NCBI GenBank assembly: GCA_947591315.1
Contig: CANQDD010000042.1
Span: forward strand, 110,482 to 174,481
DNA from: an uncultured Clostridia bacterium
GTDB taxonomy: Bacteria > Bacillota > Clostridia > UBA1381
Reading direction: 5' to 3'
DNA: 64,000 bases
Shown: positions 54,901 to 63,745 of the stretch, one piece after another
Layout of the letters: each line of letters opens with the position of its first letter
Numbering within the stretch: the stretch's first letter is position 1
Position numbers and translations under genes: made by a program
Notes under the pieces: generated by a model
What the model was told of the DNA's origin: nothing
What the model saw: only the letters and a program-made list of their open reading frames with translations
Database searches by the model: none

Positions 54901-55736
54901 CGGCTCAGTCGATAGGCGAACCGGGTACGCAGCTTACGATGCGTAACTTCCATGCCGGCGGCGTTGCGGGCAGTAACGATATTACGCAGGGTCTGCCGCG
55001 TGTCGAGGAGCTTTTCGAGGCGAGAAAGCCGAAGGGTCTCGCGATTATTTCGGAGATAGGCGGCACGATTACCGTGAACGAGTCTAAGCGTAAGCGCGAG
55101 GTTACCGTTCAGAACGATGAGACGGGCGAGGCAAAGACGTATGCGATACCGTACGGTTCGAGCATAAAGGTGCATGACGGCGACGTTATTGAAGCCGGCG
55201 ACGAGCTGACCGTCGGAAGCGTTAACCCGAACGACCTTCTGCACATCAAGGGACCCAAAGCCGTTCAGGTATATATTTCGAGAGAGGTTCAGAGAACGTA
55301 CCGTATGCAGGGCGTTGACATCAACGATAAGCACGTCGAGGTTATAACGCGTCAGATGCTGCGCAAGGTGCGCGTTGACGAGGCGGGTCAGACAGACCTT
55401 CTTATAGGATCGCTCATTGACCGCTTCGAGCTTGACGACGCGAACGACAGAGTACGCGCGGCGGGCGGCACGGAGTTCGCGTCCGCGTCACCGGTGCTGC
55501 TCGGTATCACAAAGGCGTCGCTCGCGACCGATTCATTCCTGTCTGCGGCGTCGTTCCAGGAGACGACGAAGGTTCTCACCGAGGCGGCGATAAAGGGTAA
55601 GATAGATCCGCTTCAGGGACTTAAGGAAAACGTTATTATCGGTAAGCTTATCCCCGCCGGTACGGGCATGAGTATGTATAAGGATATTAACATCACGATC
55701 GACGGCGTTGAAGTCGACGACGCGGAGATTGAGTAA
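51933..55736 (+). CDS. rpoC: RNA polymerase beta-prime subunit
   Basis: 1,267 residues. N-terminal zinc site [19 protein letters not shown] at about 59-77. The catalytic Mg motif NADFDGDQM lies near 448-456. The bridge-helix region [19 protein letters not shown] is near 800-818. The second Zn cluster [13 protein letters not shown] is around 960-972. Start after GGAGG, 58 nt downstream of rpoB. Confidence 0.98.
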   Translation: MLEFNSFEAIKIGLASPETILSWSHGEVLKPETINYRTLKPEKDGLFCEKIFGPTKDWECHCGKYKKIRFKGKICERCGVEVTKAKVRRERMGHIELATPVSHIWYFKGVPSSMGLIIDISPRQLEKVLYFASYIVTDPGDTGLMQNQILSEAEYRDALEKYGNKFVAGMGAEAIKTLLERIDLDELSAELKAELEAAQGQKKARIIKRLEIVESFRLSGNRPEWMILTVVPVIPPELRPMVQLDGGRFATSDLNDLYRRVINRNNRLKRLLELGAPDIIIRNEKRMLQEAVDALINNGRRGRTVTGPGNRPLKSLSDMLKGKQGRFRQNLLGKRVDYSGRSVIVVGPEMKIYQCGLPKEMAIELFKPFVMKELVSRGLAHNIKSAKRMVERTRPEVWDVLEDVIKEHPVLLNRAPTLHRLGIQAFEPRLVEGHALKLHPLVCTAYNADFDGDQMAIHVPLSPEAQAEARFLMLSANNLLKPQDGHPVTVPTQDMILGSYYLTLQKEHYDRIINSVLDDEIKLGLLEENLAALDSEENLVFYDSEAPVKSFTSLKKALEYVRDLPEVMKNETEIHANPITLAFKEKTVQISLKKLIGECKKLVIKKYQSPDEALLAYDNGCCTLHERILVERTGEVNGEMKSKLIPTTVGRIIFNNNIPQKMGYIDRSDPEHALDFEVDFIVGKSQLEKLIDRCIRVCGTSRTAEVLDKIKATGYKYSTQGAITVAVSDIEVPEQKQEILQNAEKEVEFILQKYMMGELTNDERYQQTIKIWSQASGDVTNAMMEHLGEFNPIFMMADSGARGSVNQIRQLAAMRGLMADTQGRTVEIPIRANFREGLNVLEYFISSHGARKGLTDTALRTADSGYLTRRLVDVSQNVIIREVDCGTTEGEWVSEITDGKESIEPLYDRIVGRTALEDVKHPETGEILIHSGELISDDDARAVINAGITKVYIRTVLTCRSKTGICAKCYGTNLATGDLVNVGEAVGIIAAQSIGEPGTQLTMRNFHAGGVAGSNDITQGLPRVEELFEARKPKGLAIISEIGGTITVNESKRKREVTVQNDETGEAKTYAIPYGSSIKVHDGDVIEAGDELTVGSVNPNDLLHIKGPKAVQVYISREVQRTYRMQGVDINDKHVEVITRQMLRKVRVDEAGQTDLLIGSLIDRFELDDANDRVRAAGGTEFASASPVLLGITKASLATDSFLSAASFQETTKVLTEAAIKGKIDPLQGLKENVIIGKLIPAGTGMSMYKDINITIDGVEVDDAEIE

Positions 55737-55740
55737 ATTG

Positions 55741-55768
55741 AAAAACCACCCGAAAGGGTGGTTTTTTT
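55741..55768 (+). terminator. rpoBC terminator
   Basis: AAAAACCACCC-GAAA-GGGTGG followed by seven T, 4 nt after the rpoC stop. Confidence 0.93.
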
Positions 55769-55784
55769 GTGGGGTGTTTTTACG

Positions 55785-55861
55785 GGCGACCGCAAGGGTC
55801 GCCCCTACGGTACGCAATTTATAAAATACGGGTGTAGGGGCGACCCTTGCGGTCGCCCGCA
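55785..55861. repeat. inverted pair of D hairpins
   Basis: GGGCGACCGCAAGGGTCGCC and its complement flank a short AT-rich spacer, giving a 25-bp-arm palindrome like that after gpmI. Confidence 0.85.
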
Positions 55862-55888
55862 TACCGAGCGGACGAAAAACGAAGGCGG

Positions 55889-55916
55889 TTGACAATTCGG
55901 GTGTAAATGGTATAAT
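55889..55916 (+). promoter_or_regulatory. promoter of the BECR-like gene
   Basis: TTGACA (55889-55894), 16 bp, TATAAT (55911-55916). Confidence 0.8.
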
Positions 55917-55950
55917 TAAATCAAAGAATGTCGAAACGGCGGTAAACGAT

Positions 55951-56328
55951 GTGAATTATGTAGGAAAAATCGATAGGGAAATATATAAGTGCGTTACGGA
56001 AGATATAGTTACAGAAGAGGTTATTATAACCGATGAACGTATAGCACATGTAAAAGAACATCATCCGGGCGATTATGAAGCGTATTTTAAATATGCCGAT
56101 GAAATATTAAAGCACCCGGATTACATTTTGGAAGCGAACAAGCCGAATACAGCGTTTATTTTAAAACGCGTCATTGAAAACGGGCAGGATTATCAAATGG
56201 TTTTAAGATTAAAAACTTCCAATGAGCCTGTCGATTACAAAAATTCAATATTGACTTTTTTAAAAATTGACGAAAAACGTTTTCGGCGTTATTTGAGAAC
56301 TAAAAAAATTCTTTACAAAAGAGAATAA
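55951..56328 (+). CDS. PBECR/BECR-fold nuclease-like protein
   Basis: 125 residues, start GTG 55951 with only a weak GGCGG upstream. IITDERIAHVKEHHPGDYEAYFKYADEILKHPDYILE at about 25-61 and NTAFILKRV...YQMVLRLKTSNEP near 66-92 resemble the phage Barnase-EndoU-ColicinE5/D-RelE-like nucleases found as toxins and in polyvalent proteins; the conserved His pair would be catalytic. It stands alone with its own promoter and no protein antitoxin gene. A structured RNA gene starts at its 3' end. Confidence 0.65.
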   Translation: MNYVGKIDREIYKCVTEDIVTEEVIITDERIAHVKEHHPGDYEAYFKYADEILKHPDYILEANKPNTAFILKRVIENGQDYQMVLRLKTSNEPVDYKNSILTFLKIDEKRFRRYLRTKKILYKRE

Positions 56329-56340
56329 CTGTGATATAAT
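56312..56340 (+). promoter_or_regulatory. promoter of the structured RNA
   Basis: TTTACA (56312-56317), 17 bp, TATAAT (56335-56340), overlapping the last codons of the BECR-like gene. Confidence 0.8.
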
Positions 56341-56346
56341 AATCGT

Positions 56347-56500
56347 ACAATAAAAAGGTTATTCGAGGTGGACAATTTCGTGGCGTCCACGCGCCGATGG
56401 TAAGACAAGGGCTTTGCCCTGAGAGATGCAGGAGAATGCCACGCCTGCCGAATAACTATTTTGTATTAAAACCGCTTTGAGAAATCAAGGCGGTTTTTCC
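56347..56500 (+). ncRNA. unidentified structured small RNA
   Basis: About 150 nt. A closing stem GTTATTCG/CGAATAAC (56358-56365, 56449-56456) encloses GTGGAC/GTCCAC, AAGGGC/GCCCT and GCAGG/CCTGC helices, with an alternative CGTGGC/GCCACG pairing. It is followed by the terminator CCGCTTTGA-GAAA-TCAAGGCGG plus TTTTT (56468-56498). I see no SRP, 6S, tmRNA or known riboswitch signature. Multiple helices, a promoter and a terminator make a stand-alone ncRNA likely. Confidence 0.65.
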
Positions 56501-56527
56501 TATACTAAAATATGGTGGTTTTTTGTA

Positions 56528-56630
56528 GGGGGCTTCCCCTTGAGGTAAACGACGCTTTAGCGTCGTAGGTGTGTTGCTTCACCTCATCCGACGCCTACGG
56601 CGCCGCCTTCCCCTCAAGGGGAAGGCTTAA
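56528..56630. repeat. C repeat element with partial double-hairpin insert
   Basis: GCTTCCCCTTGAGG...CCTTCCCCTCAAGGGGAAGGC; the left palindrome is broken by TAAACGACGC-TTTA-GCGTCGTAGGTGTGTTGC, a shortened relative of the mini-element. Confidence 0.75.
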
Positions 56631-57288
56631 ATCCCTTCAAAAATTCCTCATATCCTCGCCTGCGGAGCGTACATGCGGGGCAATGACCGCAGCCCATGCC
56701 TTTAACGCCGTTGTAGCAGGTGAGCGTTTTATTGTACACAATATCCAAAACGCCCAGATCGTCAGCCATTTTCCACGTTGCCGCCTTGTCTATCCACATG
56801 AGCGGAGTATGTATTACAAAATTGTAGTCCATCGCCAAGTTGAGCGTAACGTTCAGCGATTTCACAAAAATATCGCGGCAGTCGGGGTAGCCGGAAAAAT
56901 CCGTCTCGCACACGCCGGTGACGATTTCCGTCGCACCGTGAGTTTTCGCGTAAATCGCGGCGTAGCTTAAAAACAGCAGATTGCGCCCCTCGACAAATGT
57001 ATTCGGCGGAGCGCCCTCGGGCTTCATTTCCTCGACCGGTATATCATCGCGCGTCAATGAATTCGCGCTTAGCTGATTTATAATAGGCGTGGGGATAATT
57101 TCATATGTAATACCCGCGTTCGCGCAGATTTCCGCCGCACATTCGAGTTCGAGCTTGTGGCGCTGACCGTAATCAAAGCCCACAGCCGACACGTTTTCCT
57201 TGCCGAATTTGTCTATCGCCCAGAACAGACACGTCGTGCTGTCCTGACCGCCCGATAAAACCACTATAGCCTTTTTTTCCTTTATCAT
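56614..57288 (-). CDS. queC: 7-cyano-7-deazaguanine synthase QueC
   Basis: 224 residues. PP-loop SGGQDSTT at about 12-19, [14 protein letters not shown] at about 97-110, [14 protein letters not shown] near 124-137 and a C-terminal zinc cluster [17 protein letters not shown] at about 200-216. ATP-dependent conversion of CDG to preQ0 in queuosine synthesis. The start overlaps the queF stop by 4 nt. The last codons run into repeat C. Confidence 0.96.
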   Translation of the reverse strand: MIKEKKAIVVLSGGQDSTTCLFWAIDKFGKENVSAVGFDYGQRHKLELECAAEICANAGITYEIIPTPIINQLSANSLTRDDIPVEEMKPEGAPPNTFVEGRNLLFLSYAAIYAKTHGATEIVTGVCETDFSGYPDCRDIFVKSLNVTLNLAMDYNFVIHTPLMWIDKAATWKMADDLGVLDIVYNKTLTCYNGVKGMGCGHCPACTLRRRGYEEFLKGFKPSP

Positions 57289-57767
57289 TTCAAATTCTCC
57301 TTTAAGCTGTCGAAAAGCCTTTCTTCAGCGATTTTTTCGTATTTCGTGCCCTTTTCGCCGTAATTCGCGAACGGGTAGATGGATATTCCGCCGCGCGGCG
57401 TGAATATGCCCTTAACCTCGAGGTATTTCGGCCGCATCAATTTTACAAGATCCTTCATTATAATATTGACGCAGTCCTCGTGGAAATCGCCCCGATTGCG
57501 GAAGCTGAAAAGATAGAGCTTCAGCGATTTCGACTCGACCATTTTTTCGTTCGGGATATAGTTTATAATTATCCGCGCGAAATCCGGCTGTCCCGTTATG
57601 GGGCATAGCGATGTAAATTCGGGACAGTTGAATGTCACCATGTAGTCGTTGTCGGGGTGCTTGTTTACGAACGTTTCCAGCACCTCCGGCGCGTAGTCGT
57701 CACGGTATGTTGTTTTTTTGTTTCCGAGAAGGGTCAAGCCCTCCGTTTCCGATTTCGTTCTCGGCAT
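57285..57767 (-). CDS. queF: preQ0 reductase QueF
   Basis: 160 residues, unimodular type. Catalytic Cys in [12 protein letters not shown] at about 53-64, [24 protein letters not shown] near 78-101 with the substrate-binding Glu and His. NADPH-dependent reduction of preQ0 to preQ1. Start ATG 57767 behind AAAGGAG. No queD/queE or preQ1 riboswitch is visible here. Confidence 0.96.
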   Translation of the reverse strand: MPRTKSETEGLTLLGNKKTTYRDDYAPEVLETFVNKHPDNDYMVTFNCPEFTSLCPITGQPDFARIIINYIPNEKMVESKSLKLYLFSFRNRGDFHEDCVNIIMKDLVKLMRPKYLEVKGIFTPRGGISIYPFANYGEKGTKYEKIAEERLFDSLKENLK

Positions 57768-57808
57768 GGTATTTGCTCCTTTGTTATTGAATTAAATTAT
57801 GATTTAGT

Positions 57809-58094
57809 GCAGTGAGGCCCCCTTGTCAAAGGGGGCTGTCACGCGTAGCGTGACTGGGGGATTCCTTTTTGATTTTTATAATGAATCCCTCCACCGCCTT
57901 CGGCGGTCCCCCTCCCTTTGACAAGGGAGGCTAACGGGCGAACACGGTTCGCCCCTACGGGAAGGCTCCCCTATTAGGGGAGCTGTCACACGCAGTGTGA
58001 CTGAGGGGTTTTAACGGGCTGTCGAGGGCGCCAGCCCCTACGGTGCACAATTTCAAAATTACGGGTGTAGGGGACGACGCCCCGACGTCCCGCA
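57809..58094. repeat. repeat block B and D
   Basis: An intact B element (57818-57932, with the TCACGCGTAGCGTGA hairpin), a D hairpin, a CCCCTATTAGGGG arm with CACACGCAGTGTG, and a D element (58017-58094). This B copy is the empty-site reference for the insertion at 39965. Confidence 0.85.
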
Positions 58095-58095
58095 T

Positions 58096-59817
58096 TTATT
58101 TTACTCTTGCGCCGAAGCCCGCGTTTGATATGCACACCTGTCCCGCCTCGCTTGTGAGGAACGCGGCGAGCTTTCTCGCGGACGAGTTTTCCGGCTCGTC
58201 CTTTCTTATTACCGCGAAGTAATGCGTAGCGAGCGGATAGCTGCCGTCCGAAAGGCTTTCCGCCGTCGGTTTAACTCCGTCGACCGACAACAGCTTTAGG
58301 CTCTCGTCCGTTCCCAAAACCCATTTCGTGTTTTCAAAATAGTAATACATACTGTACCCGAGCGCGTAGCTGCCGGGATTGTGCGCGTTGTACGCTTCCA
58401 CCTCGGTGAGGATACTCGACATCGCAAGCGACATATGCTCGCGGCGGATATTCTCGTTTATTTCGCGCCCCTTTAAGAAAAATTGCTCCATCTGCGCATG
58501 AGAGCCGCTGTCGTTGTTGCGGCAAAACGGCGTAAAGCCCGCGTCCGAGCCGCCTATCTCGTTCCAGTTCGTAACCGAATTATCAATGTAGATATGCTCA
58601 ATATCCGCGCTTGTGAGATTTTCAGCCGGATTGTCCGACGCGGTGAAAAACACGAGCGCCTCGTCCGCGATTGGGATATATTCAAGCTCCACGCCTTTTT
58701 CCTCCGACAGCTCCTTGACCTCGCTGCTCGGGTCGGGAACGAGAATAACGTCCGTTTTGCCGTCTATGAGCAGTCTGTAAGATTCAATCGTCTTGTCGTG
58801 GCTTTTCGGGAACATCGGGTGATTTCTGTAATTTTCAAACAGCGCTCCGTAAAGCGATTCCGTGATAGGATATGACGAGGTTGAACCCGTAATGCGCGGC
58901 ATTTCCTCGCCGAGGTCAAACGCTGCGGCAGCATCCGTCGGAATTGCGGGCGCGTTGTTTCTGATAAAGTCGAGTATCAGGCAATAATAAAGGTACATCG
59001 CCGCATCGCCGCGCGTAACGGTGCTTTGCGGATCAAGCAGACGCGGCTCATTAAGAGTTTCATAAAAATTTCCGTACTCGTCAATATACGGCTCGAAGGT
59101 GTCATAGTCGAACGTAACCGTGTATTCCGACGCGCCCATAGCCGCGTACGCGCTTTTAGCGTAATCGGAAACCGCGTCAAAATCCTTGCAGCCCTCCGGC
59201 GCTTCCGCGCTTTCCTCAATATTTCCGCCGAGTTCCTTTATTATCCTGTATTCCATTGTGACAAGCTCCTCGCGCGTAACGGGTCTGTCGGAATTGAACA
59301 GCTCGTCACCCGCGACAATTCCGCGCTTGTATAGCGCGTACACCGGAGACGCGAACCACGAATCACGCGGCACGTCCGTAAACGGCATATCGCCCGGCGT
59401 TTCACCGTCCGCGCCGATCATTCTCGCCAGAAGCGCCGTCATCTGGGCGCGCGTGAGAATTTCGTTTTCATTGAAATTTCCGTTTTCATCGCCAGAGAAC
59501 ACGCCGCGCCGCGACAAGTCGTCCAGCCCCGCCGGAGTGCCGTGTTCGGTCATATCGTTAAACTCGATTTCTTCGCGCTGTTCAAACAAAACCTCCGTCC
59601 CTTCGGGAACGTAAGCATAGCCGTAATTGCCCGATCTGAAACCGCTTACGGGAATGACCTTGCCGGTTGCTTTATCAACGCCGACAATTTTGTACACCTC
59701 ATTCCAAGTCGCGTCGCCAAAATTTTCATATTTCATGACATAGTTTGTATCTGCCGCGCACACCGATGAAGCGGTGAGTATAATTATCGCTGCGGCAGCG
59801 GTCAGTATTTTTTTCAT
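58096..59817 (-). CDS. SLH-domain protein fused to a PstS-like substrate-binding domain
   Basis: 573 residues. Signal peptide 1-21. Three SLH-like repeats: about 90-135 (GVFSGDENGNFNENEILTRAQM), 145-195 (FTDVPRDSWFASPVYALYKRGIVAGD) and a degenerate one at 210-285. Residues about 305-573 resemble a periplasmic phosphate-binding domain: ITGSTSSYPI near the start and NNDSGSHAQMEQFF near 435 are placed like the PstS ligand loops. SLH repeats would hold it to cell-wall polymer. No pst transporter genes lie nearby, so ligand and partner are unknown. Confidence 0.75.
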   Translation of the reverse strand: MKKILTAAAAIIILTASSVCAADTNYVMKYENFGDATWNEVYKIVGVDKATGKVIPVSGFRSGNYGYAYVPEGTEVLFEQREEIEFNDMTEHGTPAGLDDLSRRGVFSGDENGNFNENEILTRAQMTALLARMIGADGETPGDMPFTDVPRDSWFASPVYALYKRGIVAGDELFNSDRPVTREELVTMEYRIIKELGGNIEESAEAPEGCKDFDAVSDYAKSAYAAMGASEYTVTFDYDTFEPYIDEYGNFYETLNEPRLLDPQSTVTRGDAAMYLYYCLILDFIRNNAPAIPTDAAAAFDLGEEMPRITGSTSSYPITESLYGALFENYRNHPMFPKSHDKTIESYRLLIDGKTDVILVPDPSSEVKELSEEKGVELEYIPIADEALVFFTASDNPAENLTSADIEHIYIDNSVTNWNEIGGSDAGFTPFCRNNDSGSHAQMEQFFLKGREINENIRREHMSLAMSSILTEVEAYNAHNPGSYALGYSMYYYFENTKWVLGTDESLKLLSVDGVKPTAESLSDGSYPLATHYFAVIRKDEPENSSARKLAAFLTSEAGQVCISNAGFGARVK

Positions 59818-59837
59818 TGCGGTTGATCCTTTCTGTT

Positions 59838-60102
59838 TTTGCGGGCAAACACGTTTCGCCCCTACGTAAACGGGACGTCGAGGTGAACCACACGCAAGCG
59901 TGTGGTAGGCGTGTTGCGAAGCAACAAACGCCGCAGCAAGGGCGCCGTCCCCTACGTATGACCCCCTCTCCGAGGGGGTCTAAACTTGCTTGCAAGTTTA
60001 GGGGGGTGATGTGGAATGTTTGTCAATAACACCCCCCAAAAGCCTACGGCTTTTGACCCCCTCGTAGAGGGGGGGTCTTGCGTGCGGCGGGTCGCCGTCT
60101 CC
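59838..60102. repeat. repeat block D with insert, then E
   Basis: D hairpins interrupted by a 55-bp mini-element, then an E element (about 59959-60075: GACCCCCTCTCCGAGGGGGTC, an AACTTGC-TTGCAAGTT hairpin, TAGGGGGGTG / CACCCCCC, and GACCCCCTCGTAGAGGGGG). Confidence 0.8.
59884..59938 (+). mobile_element. 55-bp double-hairpin mini-element with AGG duplication
   Basis: TGAACCACACGC...CGCCGCAGCA, flanked by AGG at 59881-59883 and 59939-59941. Removing it restores CGTCGAGGGCGCCGTCC, the normal D sequence. Confidence 0.8.
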
Positions 60103-60104
60103 CC

Positions 60105-60953
60105 TTATTCCTTCTCCTCGAGCCACTTCAATTTCTGTGCACACGCGTGGCGCATAATATTTTCAAGCTCATCTCTATCCTCGTTCTCGGTTGCGACCGC
60201 CATTTTTTCAAGGCTCGCCTCCATTTCGCGGATACGCTTTACGAGCTCCGTCTTATTCTCGATAAACAGCTCGCTCCACATTACCTCGTTAATTTTCGCA
60301 ACACGCGTACAGTCGCGTAGACTGCCGGCGCTGAAAAACGTCGAACGCTCGATCATCGGGTTATCGCACAGCGCGACAGCCACGACGTGCATAAGCTGCG
60401 ACGTGTACGCTATAATCGCGTCATGCTCGTCGGCGGTCGTCGTGACGACGTGCTTACAGCCGATGTACTCGGCAAGTTCACGCACGAGCGCGACGCTTTC
60501 GGGCTTATTGTTCTTCGTCGGTGTGACGAGGAACGACGCTTTCTCAAACAGCGTGTCGGTCGAGGACTTGTAGCCGCCGACCTCGCGTCCCGCCATAGGG
60601 TGCGCGCCGACAAAATCAACGGTATCGGGCAGAATTTCCGCGAGATTTTCTATCATAAACCGCTTAACGCCCGACACGTCCGTAATAACCGCGCCCGTCT
60701 TAATGCGGCTTAAATTATCGCGCACCATGTCGATGTTGAGCTGCGGATACAGGCAGAGTATGATTAGATCCGCCCCGTCCATCGCGTCTCCGGCGTTTTG
60801 GTACGCCTCGTCGATAACCCCGTCGCGCATCGCGAGATCAAGCGATTCCTCGCTGCGGTTGTACGCCGCGACGGTGCAGCCGCCGTGAAAACCGCGCAGA
60901 CGGCGCGCGATAGAGCCGCCGATTAGTCCCAAACCTATTATTGCAACCTTCAT
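60105..60953 (-). CDS. tyrA: prephenate dehydrogenase
   Basis: 282 residues. NAD-binding GLGLIGGSIARRL at about 7-19, VTDVSGVKRFM near 93-103, catalytic GAHPMAGREVGGYKSS at about 115-130 and a helical C-terminal dimer domain. Makes 4-hydroxyphenylpyruvate for tyrosine. Start at ATG 60953 with GGAG 8 nt upstream; a GTG 9 nt earlier is possible. No ACT domain is visible. Completes the pathway begun by aroF/pheA 14 kb away. Confidence 0.94.
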   Translation of the reverse strand: MKVAIIGLGLIGGSIARRLRGFHGGCTVAAYNRSEESLDLAMRDGVIDEAYQNAGDAMDGADLIILCLYPQLNIDMVRDNLSRIKTGAVITDVSGVKRFMIENLAEILPDTVDFVGAHPMAGREVGGYKSSTDTLFEKASFLVTPTKNNKPESVALVRELAEYIGCKHVVTTTADEHDAIIAYTSQLMHVVAVALCDNPMIERSTFFSAGSLRDCTRVAKINEVMWSELFIENKTELVKRIREMEASLEKMAVATENEDRDELENIMRHACAQKLKWLEEKE

Positions 60954-60980
60954 TTTTTCCACTCCGTTTCGATATATTTT

Positions 60981-61778
60981 TTACAGCCACCTGTCCATTA
61001 GCTCCGTGAACCACGGCGCGCCCGTTTCGTAATCCATGTGTGTCGCGTCGTAGAAGTATTCGGGCTCAATCATGTCCTCAAGGTCGTAAATTTCAATGTT
61101 GTTTTCGTTTAACAGCGTCTCCGCCTCGCTCCGCGCCGCCTGCATGTAATCGGGCTTCGCGTACCGGCCGTTCCACGGCAGGAATACCGTCCTAAGACGT
61201 ATTTTATTCTCGTCGCAGTAGTCGATTATGCTTTTGAGCGCGGCAAGATTGGTTTCGAGCCGTTCCGCGTCCCTTTCGGCGCTTACCTTAACGTCGTCCG
61301 TGCTGCCGTGGTACAGTGGTTTTTCCTGATTTTCGTTTTTGTTTTTGCCGGAAATACACTCGATAATGCGCGCGCGGTCGTAGTACAAGTACGGCACGAT
61401 CGGACTTTTGCGCCACGCGTAACGGTGGTTCGCGCCGCCGCCCGTGAGCACGGGGTAGTTTAGACCAATCACAAGCTCCCTGCCTATCCTTATGTACCGT
61501 CCGTCAATGAGCTTTTGAAGATCCGTAATGCCGCAGTCCTCAAGACCGAGATTTATATACATCGCCGTTGAAATTTCCTCGACGTACCCCGACGCGACAT
61601 CGCCATCGCCGAAATACACCCTGTCCCAGACCGTTTCGGGGTGCTTGAGCCGCGTTATTTCAAAATCGTTGCGCGCGAAGCCGTCATTGCTTCTTATTAT
61701 ATAGTCGTTCCGCCACAGCGCGAGGTCGCACACGACAAGCGCCAGTATGACCGCCAATACAGCGGCAAGCTTTTTCAT
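60981..61778 (-). CDS. SGNH/DltD-like exported protein
   Basis: 265 residues. Signal anchor 1-22 (MKKLAAVLAVILALVVCDLAL). An SGNH-like layout is visible: block I YFGDGDVASG at about 52-61, ELVIGLN at about 95-101, and the C-terminal DATHMDYETGAPWF at about 246-259 with the Asp-x-x-His dyad. The usual nucleophile Ser of block I (GDS or GNS) appears as Gly. Possible role in acyl transfer or wall modification, but it may be catalytically altered. Start ATG 61778 chosen over a long upstream extension that reads antisense to coaBC. Confidence 0.65.
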   Translation of the reverse strand: MKKLAAVLAVILALVVCDLALWRNDYIIRSNDGFARNDFEITRLKHPETVWDRVYFGDGDVASGYVEEISTAMYINLGLEDCGITDLQKLIDGRYIRIGRELVIGLNYPVLTGGGANHRYAWRKSPIVPYLYYDRARIIECISGKNKNENQEKPLYHGSTDDVKVSAERDAERLETNLAALKSIIDYCDENKIRLRTVFLPWNGRYAKPDYMQAARSEAETLLNENNIEIYDLEDMIEPEYFYDATHMDYETGAPWFTELMDRWL

Positions 61779-61801
61779 TTTAATCACCGACCTTTTAATA
61801 T

Positions 61802-61830
61802 AGTATACCACAATACGACAATTTTGTAAA
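61802..61830 (-). promoter_or_regulatory. promoter of the SGNH-like gene
   Basis: Minus-strand TTTACA (61825-61830), 17 bp, TATACT (61802-61807). Confidence 0.75.
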
Positions 61831-61846
61831 ACCGTATTTTTTATCT

Positions 61847-61874
61847 TTGCTTTATTAAAAAAATGTGATAGAAT
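61847..61874 (+). promoter_or_regulatory. coaBC promoter
   Basis: TTGCTT (61847-61852), 16 bp, TAGAAT (61869-61874); divergent from the SGNH gene promoter. Confidence 0.6.
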
Positions 61875-61916
61875 ATATATGAAATAATTTGTATGAAAAG
61901 TAAAGGAAGCGGTAAT

Positions 61917-63113
61917 ATGCTTAAAGGAAAAACGATACTGCTCGGCGTGACGGGTTCGATTGCGGCGTACAAGATACCGAATCTCGCGCGTATGCTCGTA
62001 AAGCTCGGCGCGGACGTTCACGTGCTGATGACGAAAAACGCGCTGAATTTTATAAATCCCATCACGTTTGAAACGCTCACGCAGCATAAATGTCTTGTTG
62101 ACACGTTTGACAGGAATTTTGAGTACAGCGTCGAGCATGTCGCGCTGGCGAAGGCTGCCGACGCGGTTATGGTCGCGCCCGCGAGCGCGGACGTTATCGG
62201 TAAGATAGCGAACGGTATCGCGGACGATATGCTTACGACGACGGTTATGGCGTGTCCGTGCGCGAAAATAATCGCGCCCGCGATGAACCACAATATGTAC
62301 CATAACCCGATCGTGCAGGATAATATAAGGAAGCTTTCGGAGTACGGGTATGAAATTGCCGAGCCGGAGAACGGTATGCTCGCGAACGGCGACATCGGCG
62401 ACGGCAGAATGATCGAGGAGAGTTTACTGCTCGAATATATATTGAAGGAAGCCGCGTTCGTGAAGGATTTGGCGGGTAAGAGGGTGCTCGTCACAGCCGG
62501 CGCGACCGCCGAGGCGATAGATCCCGTGCGGTACATCACAAACCATTCGACCGGCAAAATGGGCTTCGCTCTCGCGAAAAACGCGATGCGCCGCGGCGCG
62601 GACGTGACGCTTGTAATGGGCATGTGCAGCGGAGAGCCGCCCGCGTTCGTGAACGCCGTGAAAGCCGAGACGGCGGCGGAAATGTATTACGCATGCATGA
62701 AGCTCGCGCCCGATATGGATATAATCGTTAAGGCTGCCGCGGTCGCCGATTACAGACCGAAGGTGGTCGGCGAGGAAAAGATGAAAAAATCCGACGGCGA
62801 CGCGGTGATAGAGCTTGAGCGCACGAAGGACGTTATGAAGGCTATCGGCGAAATGAAAAGAAAAGGACAGTTTTTGTGCGGATTTTCTATGGAGACGGAA
62901 AACCTCATTAAAAATTCGCGTAAAAAGCTGACGGATAAAAACGCCGACATGATCGCCGCGAACAGCTTAAAGGAAAAAGGCGCGGGGTTCGGCGTTGACA
63001 CGAACGTTATAACGCTCATAACGCGCGGCGGTGAAAAGGAGCTTCCGCTTATGAGCAAGGACGACGCGGCAAACGCGATTTTTGACGAAATAATCGGTAT
63101 GCAAAAACAATGA
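61917..63113 (+). CDS. coaBC: bifunctional CoaBC (phosphopantothenoylcysteine decarboxylase/synthetase)
   Basis: 398 residues. CoaC flavodoxin-like half (about 1-175): GVTGSIAAYK at about 9-18, VAPASADVIGKIANGIADDMLTT at about 83-105 and PAMNHNMY. CoaB half (about 180-395): VTAGATAEAIDPVRYITNHSTGKMG and AAAVADYRP. Two steps of coenzyme A synthesis. Start at ATG 61917 with AAAGGAAG upstream; an in-frame ATG 24 nt earlier lacks a site. Confidence 0.95.
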   Translation: MLKGKTILLGVTGSIAAYKIPNLARMLVKLGADVHVLMTKNALNFINPITFETLTQHKCLVDTFDRNFEYSVEHVALAKAADAVMVAPASADVIGKIANGIADDMLTTTVMACPCAKIIAPAMNHNMYHNPIVQDNIRKLSEYGYEIAEPENGMLANGDIGDGRMIEESLLLEYILKEAAFVKDLAGKRVLVTAGATAEAIDPVRYITNHSTGKMGFALAKNAMRRGADVTLVMGMCSGEPPAFVNAVKAETAAEMYYACMKLAPDMDIIVKAAAVADYRPKVVGEEKMKKSDGDAVIELERTKDVMKAIGEMKRKGQFLCGFSMETENLIKNSRKKLTDKNADMIAANSLKEKGAGFGVDTNVITLITRGGEKELPLMSKDDAANAIFDEIIGMQKQ

Positions 63114-63189
63114 CAATTTTTTCCTCTTATAAAAATCGGTAAAAGCATAATAATAAGTATGTATTAAATTTTTATCGGAGGAATTAAAT

Positions 63190-63531
63190 ATGAAAAACAT
63201 AAAACTTATTATAGCGGCGTCGCTTGCCGTGCTTGCTCTCGCGTCGTGCGGCGCGAAAAACGTCGACGACCGCGCGAACGTGAAGGCGTCATCCGCTCCA
63301 ACCGCAACGCCGGGCATGATGGATAAAGCCGAAAACGCGGCTGATAAGGCTGCGGACAGAACGGGTAACGCCGCCGACGATATAGGCAAAGCGGCGGGCG
63401 ATGTTGCGCGTGACGCGGGCGATGCGGTGGGTGACGCGGCGGAGGGCGTTGGCGACGCAGCCGACGATATAATGCGCGGAGCCGGTGACGCTGCCGATAT
63501 GAACAACGCGAATAACAATAACAACCAATAA
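63190..63531 (+). CDS. small Ala/Asp-rich lipoprotein
   Basis: 113 residues, no known family. Lipoprotein signal ending LALASC (Cys at 20). Residues 45-100 are a degenerate Ala-rich repeat (DKAENAADKAADRTGNAADD, GDAVGDAAEGVGDAADD) likely to form an amphipathic helix, and the end is Asn-rich. Resembles small Gly/Ala/Asp-rich stress-type lipoproteins in composition only. GGAGG precedes the ATG. Confidence 0.8.
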   Translation: MKNIKLIIAASLAVLALASCGAKNVDDRANVKASSAPTATPGMMDKAENAADKAADRTGNAADDIGKAAGDVARDAGDAVGDAAEGVGDAADDIMRGAGDAADMNNANNNNNQ

Positions 63532-63535
63532 TTCA

Positions 63536-63560
63536 TAAGCCGCCTTCGGGCGGTTTTTTC
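63536..63560 (+). terminator. lipoprotein gene terminator
   Basis: AAGCCGCC-TTC-GGGCGG followed by TTTTTT. Confidence 0.88.
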
Positions 63561-63664
63561 GTTGGGAAACAGCGCGGAAATTGTGGTTATAATATAGCAG
63601 AAACACACCATATTGCGGTCTGAAAATTTTTTTGAAAAAAGGTGAAAAAACTTTAAAAAAAAGC

Positions 63665-63693
63665 TTGACAAGAGGGAGAGAGTGTGGTAATAT
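63665..63693 (+). promoter_or_regulatory. rrn operon promoter
   Basis: TTGACA (63665-63670), 17 bp, TAATAT (63688-63693), about 230 bp before 16S. An additional TATAAT at 63588-63593 lacks a good -35. Confidence 0.8.
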
Positions 63694-63745
63694 ATTAAAG
63701 CTGTCGCGAGAGCGGAGCATGTACATTGAAAGATAAACAGTGCGA

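Noticed and set aside
56347..56500. SRP RNA, 6S RNA or a TPP riboswitch
   Set aside because: It lacks the SRP GGAAGG...AGCAGCC loop, the 6S central bubble and the TPP core; only a CTGAGA string is shared.
57768..57830. preQ1 riboswitch before queF
   Set aside because: No preQ1 core (A-rich tail pairing with a C-rich loop) is visible in the short leader.
61779..62303. N-terminal extension of the SGNH-like gene to 62303
   Set aside because: The extra 175 residues lie antisense to coaBC and are His/Arg-rich; a ribosome binding site and signal anchor support ATG 61778.
63588..63593. A second rrn promoter
   Set aside because: A good TATAAT is present but no acceptable -35 hexamer lies at 16-18 bp.
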